A DNA stretch of 53,578 nucleotides from Acinetobacter lwoffii (GTDB lineage Bacteria; Pseudomonadota; Gammaproteobacteria; Pseudomonadales; Moraxellaceae): NCBI RefSeq assembly GCF_002321025.1, contig NZ_DCLL01000024.1:3078-56655 (forward strand), written 5' to 3'. Numbering within the stretch: position 1 is the stretch's first letter; every line of letters begins with the position of its first letter. Made by a program: the position numbers and the translations under genes. Positions 8,582-17,699 of this stretch are shown here, in pieces. Under the pieces are notes generated by a model. It was not told where the DNA came from. It was given only the letters and a program-made list of their open reading frames with translations, and ran no database searches.

Positions 8582-8607
8582 GAACTGCCTTTAATCAAAG
8601 ACAGTTC
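8582..8607. terminator. Stem-loop between convergent genes
   Basis: GAACTGCCTTT and AAAGACAGTTC form an 11-pair stem with one C-A mismatch around the loop AATC, in the 69-base gap between the convergent yqeY and the small exported-protein gene. No U-run follows on either side, so it may be a 3' end-processing or Rho-dependent structure. Confidence 0.4.
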
Positions 8608-8618
8608 CTGACGTATTC

Positions 8619-8978
8619 TCATTGCAAATTACAATCGACCTGATAACGCTTAAGTAATTGCATCTCTTTCGACGATTTCACTTCTACAATTACATCCCGT
8701 TTACTCATATTTTGAAACTGACGATCCAGATAAGGACGATTCTGGTCAGCGGCCTGATATAAACGATCAACATAACGTCCTACAATTCCACAAAATTTTG
8801 CATTCTGCTCAGGACTAAATCCCTGTTGCTGCGGATTTAAACCACTTAAAAACTGACGCGATTCCTTTTTATAATCCGCATTAATTCGTTCTATTGCTTC
8901 TACATATTCAACTGCACTCGCAGCAAAAACCCCATAACTCCACCCCAGTAGACACACGCCCAATAGTATTTTTTTCAT
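8619..8978 (-). CDS. Small exported protein of unknown function
   Basis: A 119-residue protein with a clear Sec signal peptide (MKKILLGVCLLGWSYGVFA-A, cleavage near residue 20), so the mature form of about 100 residues is probably periplasmic. The mature part is mainly helical and polar, with two Cys residues (in AKFCGIVGR and VDCNLQ) that could form a disulfide. I recognise no family. It is separated from the larger BepA-like gene by 107 bases on the same strand and could be in its transcript or independent. Confidence 0.72.
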   Translation of the reverse strand: MKKILLGVCLLGWSYGVFAASAVEYVEAIERINADYKKESRQFLSGLNPQQQGFSPEQNAKFCGIVGRYVDRLYQAADQNRPYLDRQFQNMSKRDVIVEVKSSKEMQLLKRYQVDCNLQ

Positions 8979-9085
8979 ATTATGCTTCAGTTTGATTCAC
9001 GCTGATCTTTCAAAAATATTGTAGCCTGATTGAATATATTCTTGCTATATCATCCTGATACAAAAACTTAAAACCCAGTTCAGCT

Positions 9086-10528
9086 TTAAATCTTATATTG
9101 ATGTGCCTGCTGCATCTGTTTCAGACGTTGGCGAATAGTTGACGATAAAGATTGATTATTCTTTACGCTACGCTGTGCATGCAATAATGATTTGATCGCG
9201 GTTTCTTCATATCCTGACCAGTATTCTACTTCAGCACGATAGCGCAGCACATTAGCAGCCTTGATCGGCGAATCTGGCTCTGCATTGGCAGCAAGCCGCA
9301 TCAGTCGCCAGCCACTCACATCCCGTGAATTGCCATTTAAAAATCGCTGTACCAAGACTTTTGCCTGAGCAGGCTGCTTGGCACGAATCAACACTTCTGC
9401 ATATTTATAATTGAGCGCTCGATTCTCCGGCATGATCCGCGCTGCTGACGCTACACTTTTCAAAGCTGCATTAAGCTGGTTCTGGGCTAAATAAATATCA
9501 GTCTGGAATAAAACCTGTAAAGGATGCATCTGGTTATGCTTTTTTGCTCGATCTAAAGTGGCCTGCGCGGCCTGGAAATCACTTTGCTGTATTCGATAGG
9601 CAGTTAAGGCAAGCTGGCCTGCAAAATTATTTTGCTGGTCCATCAGGATAAGCTGCTCTGCATTGGTCTGACCAGACAATACCCTGCTATACCACTTGAT
9701 AATGTCAAAGTCTTGGTCATTGAGACTGCGTTTCACCGCAGGAAGCTGGTTGGCACGTAAACGTGCTTCACTCATACGCTCGGTGGTGAGTGGATGAGTG
9801 AACCAGAAATCCGGCAGAAAGCTTAAGCGGCTGGTCGAGCGATGCATGACCTCAAAGAAATCTGCCATACTATGCGGGTTATAACCGGAACGATACATAT
9901 ATTGCATACCAATCCGGTCTGCCTCACGCTCCTGATTACGGCTATAGGTAAGCTGTTTATCCAGAAGTGCTGCCTGTGAACCCATCATGACCGCTGTGCC
10001 GACATCACCATCTGCCTGAGAAGCGACCAAAGCACCGACAAGAATTCCGGCTAACGCCAGTAAACCTTGCCCTTTAAAGGCATCCTGAGAGCGACTGTAA
10101 TGACGTTGTGTGACATGTGCAATTTCATGTGCCATGACTCCTGCCACTTCATCCATGTTTCGAGCTGAATTAATCAGACCAGCATTAAGTGCAAAAAGAC
10201 CACCTGGTACAGCAAAGGCATTAATTTGCGGGTCATTAATAACCAGCAAACCGATCGGCTGTTGCAATTGAGTCTGACTCAGGATATGAGAAAATACTGA
10301 AAGCAGCTGATCTTCAAGCCATGGATTTTGTAGGACCGGCATTTGTTTATGCACTTCACGATAGACTTTTTCACCGATCATTTTTTCTTTTTGTTGATCG
10401 AGTAAGCCGACGCCTGTACCAATATCAGGCACAGAAAATTGTACATTTGCTTGATTAAAATCATGGTTAGAGCCGTGCCCTGCTACCATATACAGACTTA
10501 AGCCACACGCCAGCGCCAATCGTTTCAA
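9086..10528 (-). CDS. bepA: BepA-like periplasmic M48 metalloprotease with TPR region
   Basis: A 480-residue exported protein. A signal peptide covers about the first 20 residues. The M48 domain carries zinc motif HEIAH (H134, E135, H138) and the third-ligand segment NQEREADRIG. The C-terminal half is a set of helical TPR-like repeats (about 290-470). This matches the BepA/YfgC architecture: in E. coli BepA is a periplasmic chaperone-protease that aids LptD and BAM assembly and removes stalled outer-membrane proteins. Length fits (E. coli BepA is about 487 residues). The gene symbol is by family; orthology is likely but not tested. Confidence 0.88.
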   Translation of the reverse strand: MKRLALACGLSLYMVAGHGSNHDFNQANVQFSVPDIGTGVGLLDQQKEKMIGEKVYREVHKQMPVLQNPWLEDQLLSVFSHILSQTQLQQPIGLLVINDPQINAFAVPGGLFALNAGLINSARNMDEVAGVMAHEIAHVTQRHYSRSQDAFKGQGLLALAGILVGALVASQADGDVGTAVMMGSQAALLDKQLTYSRNQEREADRIGMQYMYRSGYNPHSMADFFEVMHRSTSRLSFLPDFWFTHPLTTERMSEARLRANQLPAVKRSLNDQDFDIIKWYSRVLSGQTNAEQLILMDQQNNFAGQLALTAYRIQQSDFQAAQATLDRAKKHNQMHPLQVLFQTDIYLAQNQLNAALKSVASAARIMPENRALNYKYAEVLIRAKQPAQAKVLVQRFLNGNSRDVSGWRLMRLAANAEPDSPIKAANVLRYRAEVEYWSGYEETAIKSLLHAQRSVKNNQSLSSTIRQRLKQMQQAHQYKI

Positions 10529-10644
10529 TGAAAAATCTCTAATCCTGCCGATCTAATTTATCTTGAATATAGCATTGAACAATGAGCAGAGACGCAAGAA
10601 AATGTTATTTTTTAATACCATTTAAACGACGAATGAGATGCATT

Positions 10645-11610
10645 TTAAAATTCCGGATTGACCACATAACGGGGCACTCGTCCTTCCAAGGCATCAACAA
10701 GATTCTGATAAGCCAGTTCTGCCATTTTTTTACGAGTAGCTGCAGTGGCCGAACCCACATGTGGCAATGTAACCACATTATCCAACTGGAATAATTCCGA
10801 TTCTTTTAAGGGCTCTTTCTGATACACATCCAGACCGGCAGCAAAAATCTGTTTAGCTTTTAAAGCTTCAATCAATGCCTGTTCATCAATGACCGAACCA
10901 CGCGAAATATTGACCAATACTGCATGTGGTTGCATTTTCATCAATTCCGCTGCTGCAATCAGGGCTTTGGAATCCGCATTCAAATCTACCGCAACGACCA
11001 CAAAGTCAGAACGTTGTAACAGTTCATCCAGCTGGCAATATTGCGCATTCAATCCTTGAGCGAGTTCTGGTTTTTCCCGGCGATTATGATACAGAATATT
11101 CATGTTAAAACCGTAAAAACCACGACGTGCGATTGCCGCCCCAATATGACCGAGACCAATAATTCCGAGGGTTTTTCCAAAAATATCCATGCCAAATTGT
11201 GCTTCACCCACGGTACGCTGCCATTGTCCCTGCTTGGTCCATTGATCCAGATAAGCCACTTTGCGTGCTGCTGACATCAGTAAAGTAAAAGCCAGATCAG
11301 CAGTGGTTTCAGTCAGCACATGCGGCGTATTGCTCAGATAGATTTTCTTTTCATTTAAATAATCCAGTTCATAGTTGTCATAACCCACACTGACGCTGGA
11401 GATAATTTTTAATCGGGTGGCACTGGTCAGATTATCGCAATTCAGCAAACGTCCTGCGCCAATCATGCCATCAGCATCCTGAACCTGCTGCAAAAGCTGT
11501 TGATTCACATCGCCCAGCTTGGGTTGTATATAACTCACCTGATAATTTTGTTCCAGCTTGTTTTGAATATCAGGATCAATTTGACTAAATACAACCACTT
11601 TTTGTTTCAT
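10645..11610 (-). CDS. ghrB: D-2-hydroxyacid dehydrogenase, GhrB-like
   Basis: A 321-residue NAD(P)-dependent dehydrogenase. The Rossmann motif GLGHIGAAIARR is near residues 152-163. The catalytic residues of the D-isomer-specific family are visible: Arg in VNISRGSVID, Glu in YQKEP, and His in LPHVGSAT. The closest well-known relatives are glyoxylate/hydroxypyruvate reductases (GhrB, also called 2-ketogluconate reductase). It would reduce glyoxylate, hydroxypyruvate or a 2-keto sugar acid with NADPH in the cytoplasm. The gene is 22 bases downstream of the HolD-like gene. Family is certain; substrate is by similarity only. Confidence 0.87.
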   Translation of the reverse strand: MKQKVVVFSQIDPDIQNKLEQNYQVSYIQPKLGDVNQQLLQQVQDADGMIGAGRLLNCDNLTSATRLKIISSVSVGYDNYELDYLNEKKIYLSNTPHVLTETTADLAFTLLMSAARKVAYLDQWTKQGQWQRTVGEAQFGMDIFGKTLGIIGLGHIGAAIARRGFYGFNMNILYHNRREKPELAQGLNAQYCQLDELLQRSDFVVVAVDLNADSKALIAAAELMKMQPHAVLVNISRGSVIDEQALIEALKAKQIFAAGLDVYQKEPLKESELFQLDNVVTLPHVGSATAATRKKMAELAYQNLVDALEGRVPRYVVNPEF

Positions 11611-11632
11611 CTATTTTTATTCCACAGCAAGA

Positions 11633-12277
11633 TTATTCCAGACTGGCAGTCCTATTTTGCATAAACTGCCATAAACGTTTTTTTAGAATTGGTTGATCCA
11701 GCATTTCTTGTAAAGATGCCAACTGGATCATTTTCGTATTTGATATATGCGCTACAGGCCCGAGGAAAATAATATTTTTCTCTGCACTCATTCCATCCAG
11801 AAAACCCTGAATATAGGATTCTACACCACGTCCATCCTGAACATTGGCCCAGGGAAATGGCCAGTTCAGCTCATGAAACTCACCTGGGACTGCACGTTGG
11901 ATATTGCCCCATAAATTCTGGGTGTGTTCGGTCATTGCAGTTGCATCAATCACGATACTGCAATGTGCCAGACTTAAAGCCTGCAAACTGAATGGTGGGA
12001 TCTGTACGATTTCACGCTGTTCCTGAACAGGTGCTATGTGAGTCGGTGCCGCAGGTGGTGTATCAACCTTAAGTGCAGCGCTTGGCTCAGACTCAGGAAT
12101 CGGCAGATCAACTAACACCTCTACCGACGCAGGCTGAGGCAAGACGATATCGGTGTGAAATTCAGGTGCAGCCTGATCACGCCAGATCGAAACCTGGTGC
12201 GGCTGACATGCGCTGTCCCTAGGAATCCAGAGATCGATTCCTAATGTTGCCAGTATGTCACGCTGATGCCCAATCAT
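11633..12277 (-). CDS. Probable divergent DNA polymerase III psi subunit (HolD-like)
   Basis: A 214-residue soluble protein. The first residues, HQRDILATLGIDLWIPRD, resemble the N-terminus of HolD (E. coli begins with an RDWQLQQLGITQW segment). That peptide binds the clamp-loader core. After a Pro/Glu/Val-rich linker (about 45-95), the C-terminal half has an alpha/beta layout like psi, including FLGPVAHI and a last segment LQEMLDQPILKKRLWQFMQN that parallels the HolD end (LxDLxxNPxxRAALWQQI). Psi links the clamp loader to chi and SSB. The linker makes it longer than E. coli psi (137 residues). It is cotranscribed with the GhrB-like gene. The identification is my inference from short similarities. 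Confidence 0.55.
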   Translation of the reverse strand: MIGHQRDILATLGIDLWIPRDSACQPHQVSIWRDQAAPEFHTDIVLPQPASVEVLVDLPIPESEPSAALKVDTPPAAPTHIAPVQEQREIVQIPPFSLQALSLAHCSIVIDATAMTEHTQNLWGNIQRAVPGEFHELNWPFPWANVQDGRGVESYIQGFLDGMSAEKNIIFLGPVAHISNTKMIQLASLQEMLDQPILKKRLWQFMQNRTASLE

Positions 12278-12481
12278 CTTTTCATCATCACCAATTTCAG
12301 GCTGAACATTTTAGCCGGATTGCCTGTGCTTTGCCGAACTTTTTCAGCTTTTCTTTTTTATCCTGATGGATTCTAGTACAAAGTTTAGCTGTCTGCTAAA
12401 AACCGTGCTTTTAATACACAATTAAACCATTCCTGCTGTTATAACAGATTCCGGCTAAAGCTGCGCGTTGTCATTTATTTT

Positions 12482-14371
12482 CTACAGAATGGTTAAACTG
12501 TTCTTCTTTAACATTTGCTGAACGACCTGTTCTGCCTCAAAACCCAAGCGCCAATACAACAGCTCCATCACGTCCAACTCATCCTGTGTCACGATACGAT
12601 CACTCCACAAACAGGCCTCTGCAATACCTAAAATACTGAGGCGATCACGCAATAATAGCCCCGCAATATCATTCAGGATTTCTGCTAGATCAATCGGCTC
12701 ATCAGAAATTTCATTATATAAGTCCAGTTCCTGAGCGGTCAGAATCCGGTTTAAAATCCGCTCCCGCACCTCAAGCTGGTTGCCGCTATTAATCTGCTGT
12801 ACATGCAGCAAGGCGTCGATCAAACGCACAATCTGTGGCTTGACCTCATCGAGTGCTGTAGGCGTATGTGCAGGAAGCAGATTTAACTCATATTTCACAC
12901 ATTCCAGTAATAATGCATCCAACAGGCCAATTTCGCCATCTTCCTGAATGATCCGTGCCAGCTTCATCAAAAACTGCCGTGCGACAGTTGTCGGCATGCC
13001 ACCAATATTCTTGCAGGCTTGCTGAAAAATCGAAATATGCACCCGCCCGTCCAGATTGAGCAATGAATCTACAATGGCACGGCTGACTTCAGCCTCAGTC
13101 GGAATAAATTCACGATATTGACGAATCATTAAAATGGCGACCATCACTTCACGAGAACCGGTTGCCGTTTGTAATGCACGCTCAATCAGTTCCGGACGTG
13201 GCATCTTCAGCCGAAGTTCCGGATTCAGTGGTTTGATCGCATCTTTAATCGCAAAACTGATCGGAGACAGCCGCAATAATGGCAAAGGTTGTGGCGAGCT
13301 CCAGCTCATTGCAGTTTCAGGCACCACTTCTTCTAAAGAACGGAACAAACTAAACAAAGGCTGATTTTTGAGTTTTTTCAGATTCTCAAGCTGTAAGTCC
13401 TGAATCAAGGCAGGATTTAATTCATAAATCCGCTGATTGATATGGGGATGAATATTCAGCCAGTTTTGTGGGCTCAAGGAATTGGCAAAGCACATATGTG
13501 AAATGGATTCAGCATATTCACTATAAATCTGGGAGCCAGAATGATGCACATGGATTCTGAGTAAAGTCTGAATATTGGCATCATTTTGAATCAGGCGTCG
13601 GGTCTTTCGATCATTTTTATAGGTCCGACCACCCAGTGAAATATATTTAATAAAACGGGAAATCAAAACACCCAAACTACCAATCAGCCAGATCACCGCA
13701 CCGACTGCAACATAGAAAGTTTCAAACTTATTTTCACGCGGACTACCCGCTCGATAAAAACCGGACTTGGCAATCTTACTGCCACACTGACTAAACGTGG
13801 TTAAACTGCTATACAGGATTTTCAGGCGGGTATTTTCCGCAGCTTCACCAGAGAGAATTTTATTGAATTCATGGCTGAGCAAGCCATACAGCTCGACTTT
13901 ATCCAGTGTTTGTATCGCACCCCAAGTCAGGATAATTGCGGTATCCCGCGGACTAAAACCTGCCGTCAATGCATTGACACCAACTTCATCGGGCAGCACA
14001 TATACCGCCGGAACATCAATCAGAAAAGTCTCTGCCAGCTGCTGGTTAATGTGCAGTGCAGCACTTTCTTCTGGAATACTGTCCATCGGACTCAACCGAC
14101 GCGCACCCAACTGCTTCGCCAGTGAATAACCACCATTCCGAAAAATATAAAACTCGTAGATGACCGAGATCATCATGGCACATAACAACAAAGCAATCAG
14201 GTAAGGACTCAGCGCATGCCAGAAGATTGACTGGCTAGGATCAGTATAAAAAACAAAGAGACCAACAACGGTATTAATAATAAAAATAGTCAACAGAATT
14301 GCAATCAGGCAAAAACTTACAGGCAGTACTATATTTTTGTTTTTTATAAAATCGTATCCTACGTTTCGCAA
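12482..14371 (-). CDS. Membrane M48-fold protein lacking zinc-binding residues (pseudo-protease)
   Basis: A 629-residue protein with two N-terminal membrane segments (about 13-40 and 55-75) and a third at about 225-245. The region 85-330 follows the HtpX/Ste24-type M48 layout, including VYVLPDEVGVNALTAGF and a HPHINQRIYELNP segment equivalent to the usual HPPxxxRI. However the zinc motif reads H-E-F-N-K (167-171), so the second His is Lys. The downstream ligand segment (SRxxEYxAD in relatives) reads GRTYKNDRKTRRL, with no Glu. It is therefore unlikely to be a zinc protease. The C-terminal 300 residues are helical; the last part (LSILGIAEACLWSDRIVTQ) is reminiscent of TerB-like domains. It follows the purF terminator, so it probably has its own promoter. 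Confidence 0.75.
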   Translation of the reverse strand: MRNVGYDFIKNKNIVLPVSFCLIAILLTIFIINTVVGLFVFYTDPSQSIFWHALSPYLIALLLCAMMISVIYEFYIFRNGGYSLAKQLGARRLSPMDSIPEESAALHINQQLAETFLIDVPAVYVLPDEVGVNALTAGFSPRDTAIILTWGAIQTLDKVELYGLLSHEFNKILSGEAAENTRLKILYSSLTTFSQCGSKIAKSGFYRAGSPRENKFETFYVAVGAVIWLIGSLGVLISRFIKYISLGGRTYKNDRKTRRLIQNDANIQTLLRIHVHHSGSQIYSEYAESISHMCFANSLSPQNWLNIHPHINQRIYELNPALIQDLQLENLKKLKNQPLFSLFRSLEEVVPETAMSWSSPQPLPLLRLSPISFAIKDAIKPLNPELRLKMPRPELIERALQTATGSREVMVAILMIRQYREFIPTEAEVSRAIVDSLLNLDGRVHISIFQQACKNIGGMPTTVARQFLMKLARIIQEDGEIGLLDALLLECVKYELNLLPAHTPTALDEVKPQIVRLIDALLHVQQINSGNQLEVRERILNRILTAQELDLYNEISDEPIDLAEILNDIAGLLLRDRLSILGIAEACLWSDRIVTQDELDVMELLYWRLGFEAEQVVQQMLKKNSLTIL

Positions 14372-14416
14372 TGCAGAATCCTAAAATGATGATTTTCAAT
14401 GGGCTCATCATAAAAC

Positions 14417-14442
14417 AAAAAAGCGGGAAATTCCCGCTTTTT
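14417..14442 (-). terminator. Intrinsic terminator after purF
   Basis: GCGGG and CCCGC pair around AAATT, extended by AAAAA and TTTTT on the flanks, just downstream of the purF stop on the minus strand. Confidence 0.85.
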
Positions 14443-14460
14443 CATGATGATTTTAACTAC

Positions 14461-15996
14461 TTAGACTTCGCGTACGCCAGTCAAATCCACTGAAGCTGCA
14501 TCAATATTGACATCAATATAATTGCTTTCTTTCATGGCACTGTCACTACGTTTTTGCTGAAGATCATCCAGATATTGCGCATCAATACCGCCCGAAACAT
14601 AGATGCCATCAAAGACTGAACAATCAAAGTCTTTGACATCCGGTACTTTGGTGGTTCTTACCGCATCTTTCAAATCTTCCAGATCCTGGAAAATCAGACG
14701 GTCAGCACCAATAATTTCACGGATTTCTTCCACGCTACGTTCCGATGCAATCAGCTCAGATTTCGCCGGCATATCAATACCGTAAACGTTTGGATATTTC
14801 ACCATCGGTGCTGCAGAAGCGAAGAATACTTTTTTCGCACCAGAATCACGAGCCATCTGGATAATTTCATTACAGGTCGTACCACGGACAATCGAGTCAT
14901 CCACCAACAGTACATTTTTACCTTTAAACTCAAGCTCAACCGGGTTCAGTTTCTGACGTACCGATTTTTTACGCAGCTGCTGACCTGGCATAATAAACGT
15001 ACGGCCAATATAGCGGTTTTTCATGAAACCTTCACGGAATTTCACGCCCAGCATATTGGCAAGTTCCAGTGCAGAGGTACGTGAAGTATCCGGAATCGGA
15101 ATCACCACATCAATATCATGCTCTTCACCCCACTCGCGCAGAATCTTTTGCGCCAGCTTCTCACCCATTTTTAAACGTGCTTTATAGACCGAGATTCCAT
15201 CAATAATGGCATCCGGACGGGCAAAATAAACATATTCAAAAATACAAGGACGGTATTCAGCATTCGCCGCACATTGCTTGGTAAAGAAATTACCTTCTAA
15301 ATCAATAAATACCGCTTCACCCGGCAAAATATCACGCTCAACTTTAAAGCCCAGTGCAGTAATCGCAACCGACTCAGAAGCAATGATATATTCCATACCC
15401 TGTTCAGTTTCACGTGAACCGTAGATCAGTGGACGAATACCGTTCGGATCGCGGAAGCCCACTAGCCCCTGACCGGTAATCATCGCCACCACGCCATAAG
15501 CACCTTTACAACGCTCATGCACACGTGTTACCGCATGGAAAATATCTTCCGACGTCGGTACCAGTTTGCCATGTTTTTGCAGTTCATGCGCAAACACGTT
15601 TAACAGGACTTCTGAATCAGAATCAGTGTTCATATGACGCAGGTCAGTTTTGAACAGGTCGTCATGAATTTCTTCGGCATTGGTCAGGTTACCATTATGT
15701 GCCAAGGTAATCCCGTACGGCGAGTTCACATAAAACGGCTGTGCTTCTGCACTACTCGATGAACCGGCTGTTGGATAACGCACATGACCAATACCGTAAT
15801 TTCCTTTCAAAGCACGCATATGACGGGTATGGAATACATCACGCACCATACCATTGTCCTTGCGTAGGAATAAACGTCCTTCATCACATGTCACGATCCC
15901 AGCTGCATCTTGTCCACGATGTTGTAACATCGTTAATGCATCAAACAACATTTGGTTAACGGGTGATTTACCAGCTATACCAACTACTCCACACAT
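14461..15996 (-). CDS. purF: Amidophosphoribosyltransferase PurF
   Basis: A 511-residue enzyme for the first committed step of purine synthesis: PRPP plus glutamine gives 5-phosphoribosylamine. It begins MCGVVGIAG, with Cys2 as the N-terminal nucleophile of the glutaminase domain after Met removal, so no propeptide is present. The glutaminase half carries GHVRYPTAG and LAHNGNLTN. The transferase half carries the PRPP-binding loop NVLLVDDSIVRGTT. Length fits E. coli PurF (505). It follows cvpA by 24 bases, the classical cvpA-purF pairing, with pyrD upstream, so purine and pyrimidine genes are probably co-transcribed here. Confidence 0.98.
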   Translation of the reverse strand: MCGVVGIAGKSPVNQMLFDALTMLQHRGQDAAGIVTCDEGRLFLRKDNGMVRDVFHTRHMRALKGNYGIGHVRYPTAGSSSSAEAQPFYVNSPYGITLAHNGNLTNAEEIHDDLFKTDLRHMNTDSDSEVLLNVFAHELQKHGKLVPTSEDIFHAVTRVHERCKGAYGVVAMITGQGLVGFRDPNGIRPLIYGSRETEQGMEYIIASESVAITALGFKVERDILPGEAVFIDLEGNFFTKQCAANAEYRPCIFEYVYFARPDAIIDGISVYKARLKMGEKLAQKILREWGEEHDIDVVIPIPDTSRTSALELANMLGVKFREGFMKNRYIGRTFIMPGQQLRKKSVRQKLNPVELEFKGKNVLLVDDSIVRGTTCNEIIQMARDSGAKKVFFASAAPMVKYPNVYGIDMPAKSELIASERSVEEIREIIGADRLIFQDLEDLKDAVRTTKVPDVKDFDCSVFDGIYVSGGIDAQYLDDLQQKRSDSAMKESNYIDVNIDAASVDLTGVREV

Positions 15997-16020
15997 AGCA
16001 ACCTCGCAGACAAGCTAGGA

Positions 16021-16602
16021 TTAATAAAAAGGATTATTTGTAGACTCATCTGCAGCTCCAGACTTGGACGATGTTTCAGATGATGAAGCTGAAGGTTTCG
16101 ATGCCCCTTCAGACTTGATATGTTGTAGTGCGCCATTCGCGGCTTCTTTCGACATTTGAGTCGCCCAAGGCGCATAAGGCAATAAGGCTTGAATAAACTT
16201 GGACTGCTTCCAGTGTGGTGAGCTTTCTACCCAAGGGCCGATACCCTGCATGGTAATCAGGACAATCAGCAGACCTTTCAGGCTACCAAAGACACCACCT
16301 GCCAGACGGTTGAGAGGACCCAGCTTGAGACTCTTTAAAATACGGTTCAACAGTGCAGTAACGATCCAGGTCAGAACTACAATTAGCAGGACGATAAAAG
16401 CAAAGGCCGCAATCTTTTGTACGACTGGATCTGTACTCAGAGCAACCATAGACGGCGCAAGTAGTGTTGAATATTTTGCCGCAATAATCAGGGCAAATAT
16501 CCATCCCACTAAGTTCGCAAAGGCTTTAATAAATCCTTGACGCAAACCGTTGAGCCCTCCAATGAGCAAGATAATCAGTAGAAAGATATCAATGGCATTC
16601 AT
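16021..16602 (-). CDS. cvpA: CvpA family membrane protein
   Basis: A 193-residue inner-membrane protein with four hydrophobic segments starting from MNAIDIFLLIILLIGGLNG, followed by a soluble Ser/Ala-rich tail (GASKPSASSSETSSKSGAAD). CvpA is named for a requirement in colicin V production and is linked to envelope stress tolerance; its activity is not known. The frame can start earlier at 16626, but that would overlap pyrD, whereas the ATG at 16602 gives the standard CvpA start and a 5-base gap. It sits between pyrD and purF in one operon. Confidence 0.92.
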   Translation of the reverse strand: MNAIDIFLLIILLIGGLNGLRQGFIKAFANLVGWIFALIIAAKYSTLLAPSMVALSTDPVVQKIAAFAFIVLLIVVLTWIVTALLNRILKSLKLGPLNRLAGGVFGSLKGLLIVLITMQGIGPWVESSPHWKQSKFIQALLPYAPWATQMSKEAANGALQHIKSEGASKPSASSSETSSKSGAADESTNNPFY

Positions 16603-16607
16603 AGGAT

Positions 16608-17609
16608 TTAAAGTGCGTCTACACAATCTTTTACAAGTTTAGGGCCAGTATAGATGAGGCCACTATAAATTTGTACAAGGCTGGCACCTGCCTGTTTCTT
16701 GGCAGCAGCATCTGCACCCGAAAGAATACCACCCACACCAATCAATGGGATTTGTCCTTTTAATACCGCAGCAAATGCAGCCAGACATGCGGTACTTTTC
16801 TCAAATACTGGAGCGCCAGACAAACCGCCCGCTTCCTCTGCATGCTCCAAACCCTCTACGCCTTCACGTGACAGCGTGGTATTGGTCACGATCAGGCCAT
16901 CAATCTTGAACCGCAATAACTGCTTGGCAATAAAGGCAATATCGCTGTTATCCAGATCAGGCGCCACTTTGAGTACCAAAGGTACATAATGCTGGTATTC
17001 CTGAGCCAATTCAAGCTGACGGTTCTTCAATGTTTCCAGCAGTTCGGTGAGTGCATCACCACTTTGCAGGCTGCGCAGGTTTTTGGTATTGGGAGAAGAA
17101 ATATTGACGGTAATATAAGAAGCATAATTATAGACTTTTTCTAAACAGATGAGGTAATCATCTACTGCTTTTTCTACTGGAGTATCAGCGTTTTTACCGA
17201 TATTAATACCGAGAATGCCTTTGAATTTGGCCGCTTTGACATTTTCAACCAGCTGATCCACGCCATCATTGTTAAAGCCCATACGGTTAATAATGGCTTT
17301 GACCTGTGGCAAACGAAATAAACGCGGATGAGGATTGCCGGCTTGCGGTCTCGGGGTAATGGTACCAATTTCAATAAAACCAAAACCTTGACCGGCAAGG
17401 GCGTCAATATAGGCACCATTTTTGTCCAAACCTGCCGCAAGACCTACCGGATTGGGAAATTCGATTCCCATACAGGTCACAGGTTTCGCAGCAACATTTT
17501 GACGCATCAAGCCCATTTTATGGGATGATTTCAATAGTGATAATGTCAGCTCATGTGCACGCTCTGGTGCTAAAGAAAACAACAAAGGGCGGGCTAGAGA
17601 ATACAACAT
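16608..17609 (-). CDS. pyrD: Dihydroorotate dehydrogenase (quinone), class 2
   Basis: A 333-residue FMN enzyme that oxidises dihydroorotate to orotate and passes electrons to the quinone pool at the inner membrane. The amphipathic N-terminal helices (MLYSLARPLLFSLAPERAHE) that place class 2 enzymes on the membrane are present, and the active-site segment NISSPNT is near residue 170, where the family's catalytic Ser lies. Other family motifs are GLAAGLDKNG, GTITPRPQ and IGVGGI. Length matches E. coli PyrD (336). It is the first gene of the pyrD-cvpA-purF group. The pyrB and pyrC' genes lie about 28 kb away in this window. Confidence 0.97.
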   Translation of the reverse strand: MLYSLARPLLFSLAPERAHELTLSLLKSSHKMGLMRQNVAAKPVTCMGIEFPNPVGLAAGLDKNGAYIDALAGQGFGFIEIGTITPRPQAGNPHPRLFRLPQVKAIINRMGFNNDGVDQLVENVKAAKFKGILGINIGKNADTPVEKAVDDYLICLEKVYNYASYITVNISSPNTKNLRSLQSGDALTELLETLKNRQLELAQEYQHYVPLVLKVAPDLDNSDIAFIAKQLLRFKIDGLIVTNTTLSREGVEGLEHAEEAGGLSGAPVFEKSTACLAAFAAVLKGQIPLIGVGGILSGADAAAKKQAGASLVQIYSGLIYTGPKLVKDCVDAL

Positions 17610-17699
17610 ATCCAGAAAAGTCTACTGCTTTTTAAGTCGGCATATTATAGGCATAGGCTGACAGAAAAACCATGCTTTGCAAATCTTTATTTTTACCGT

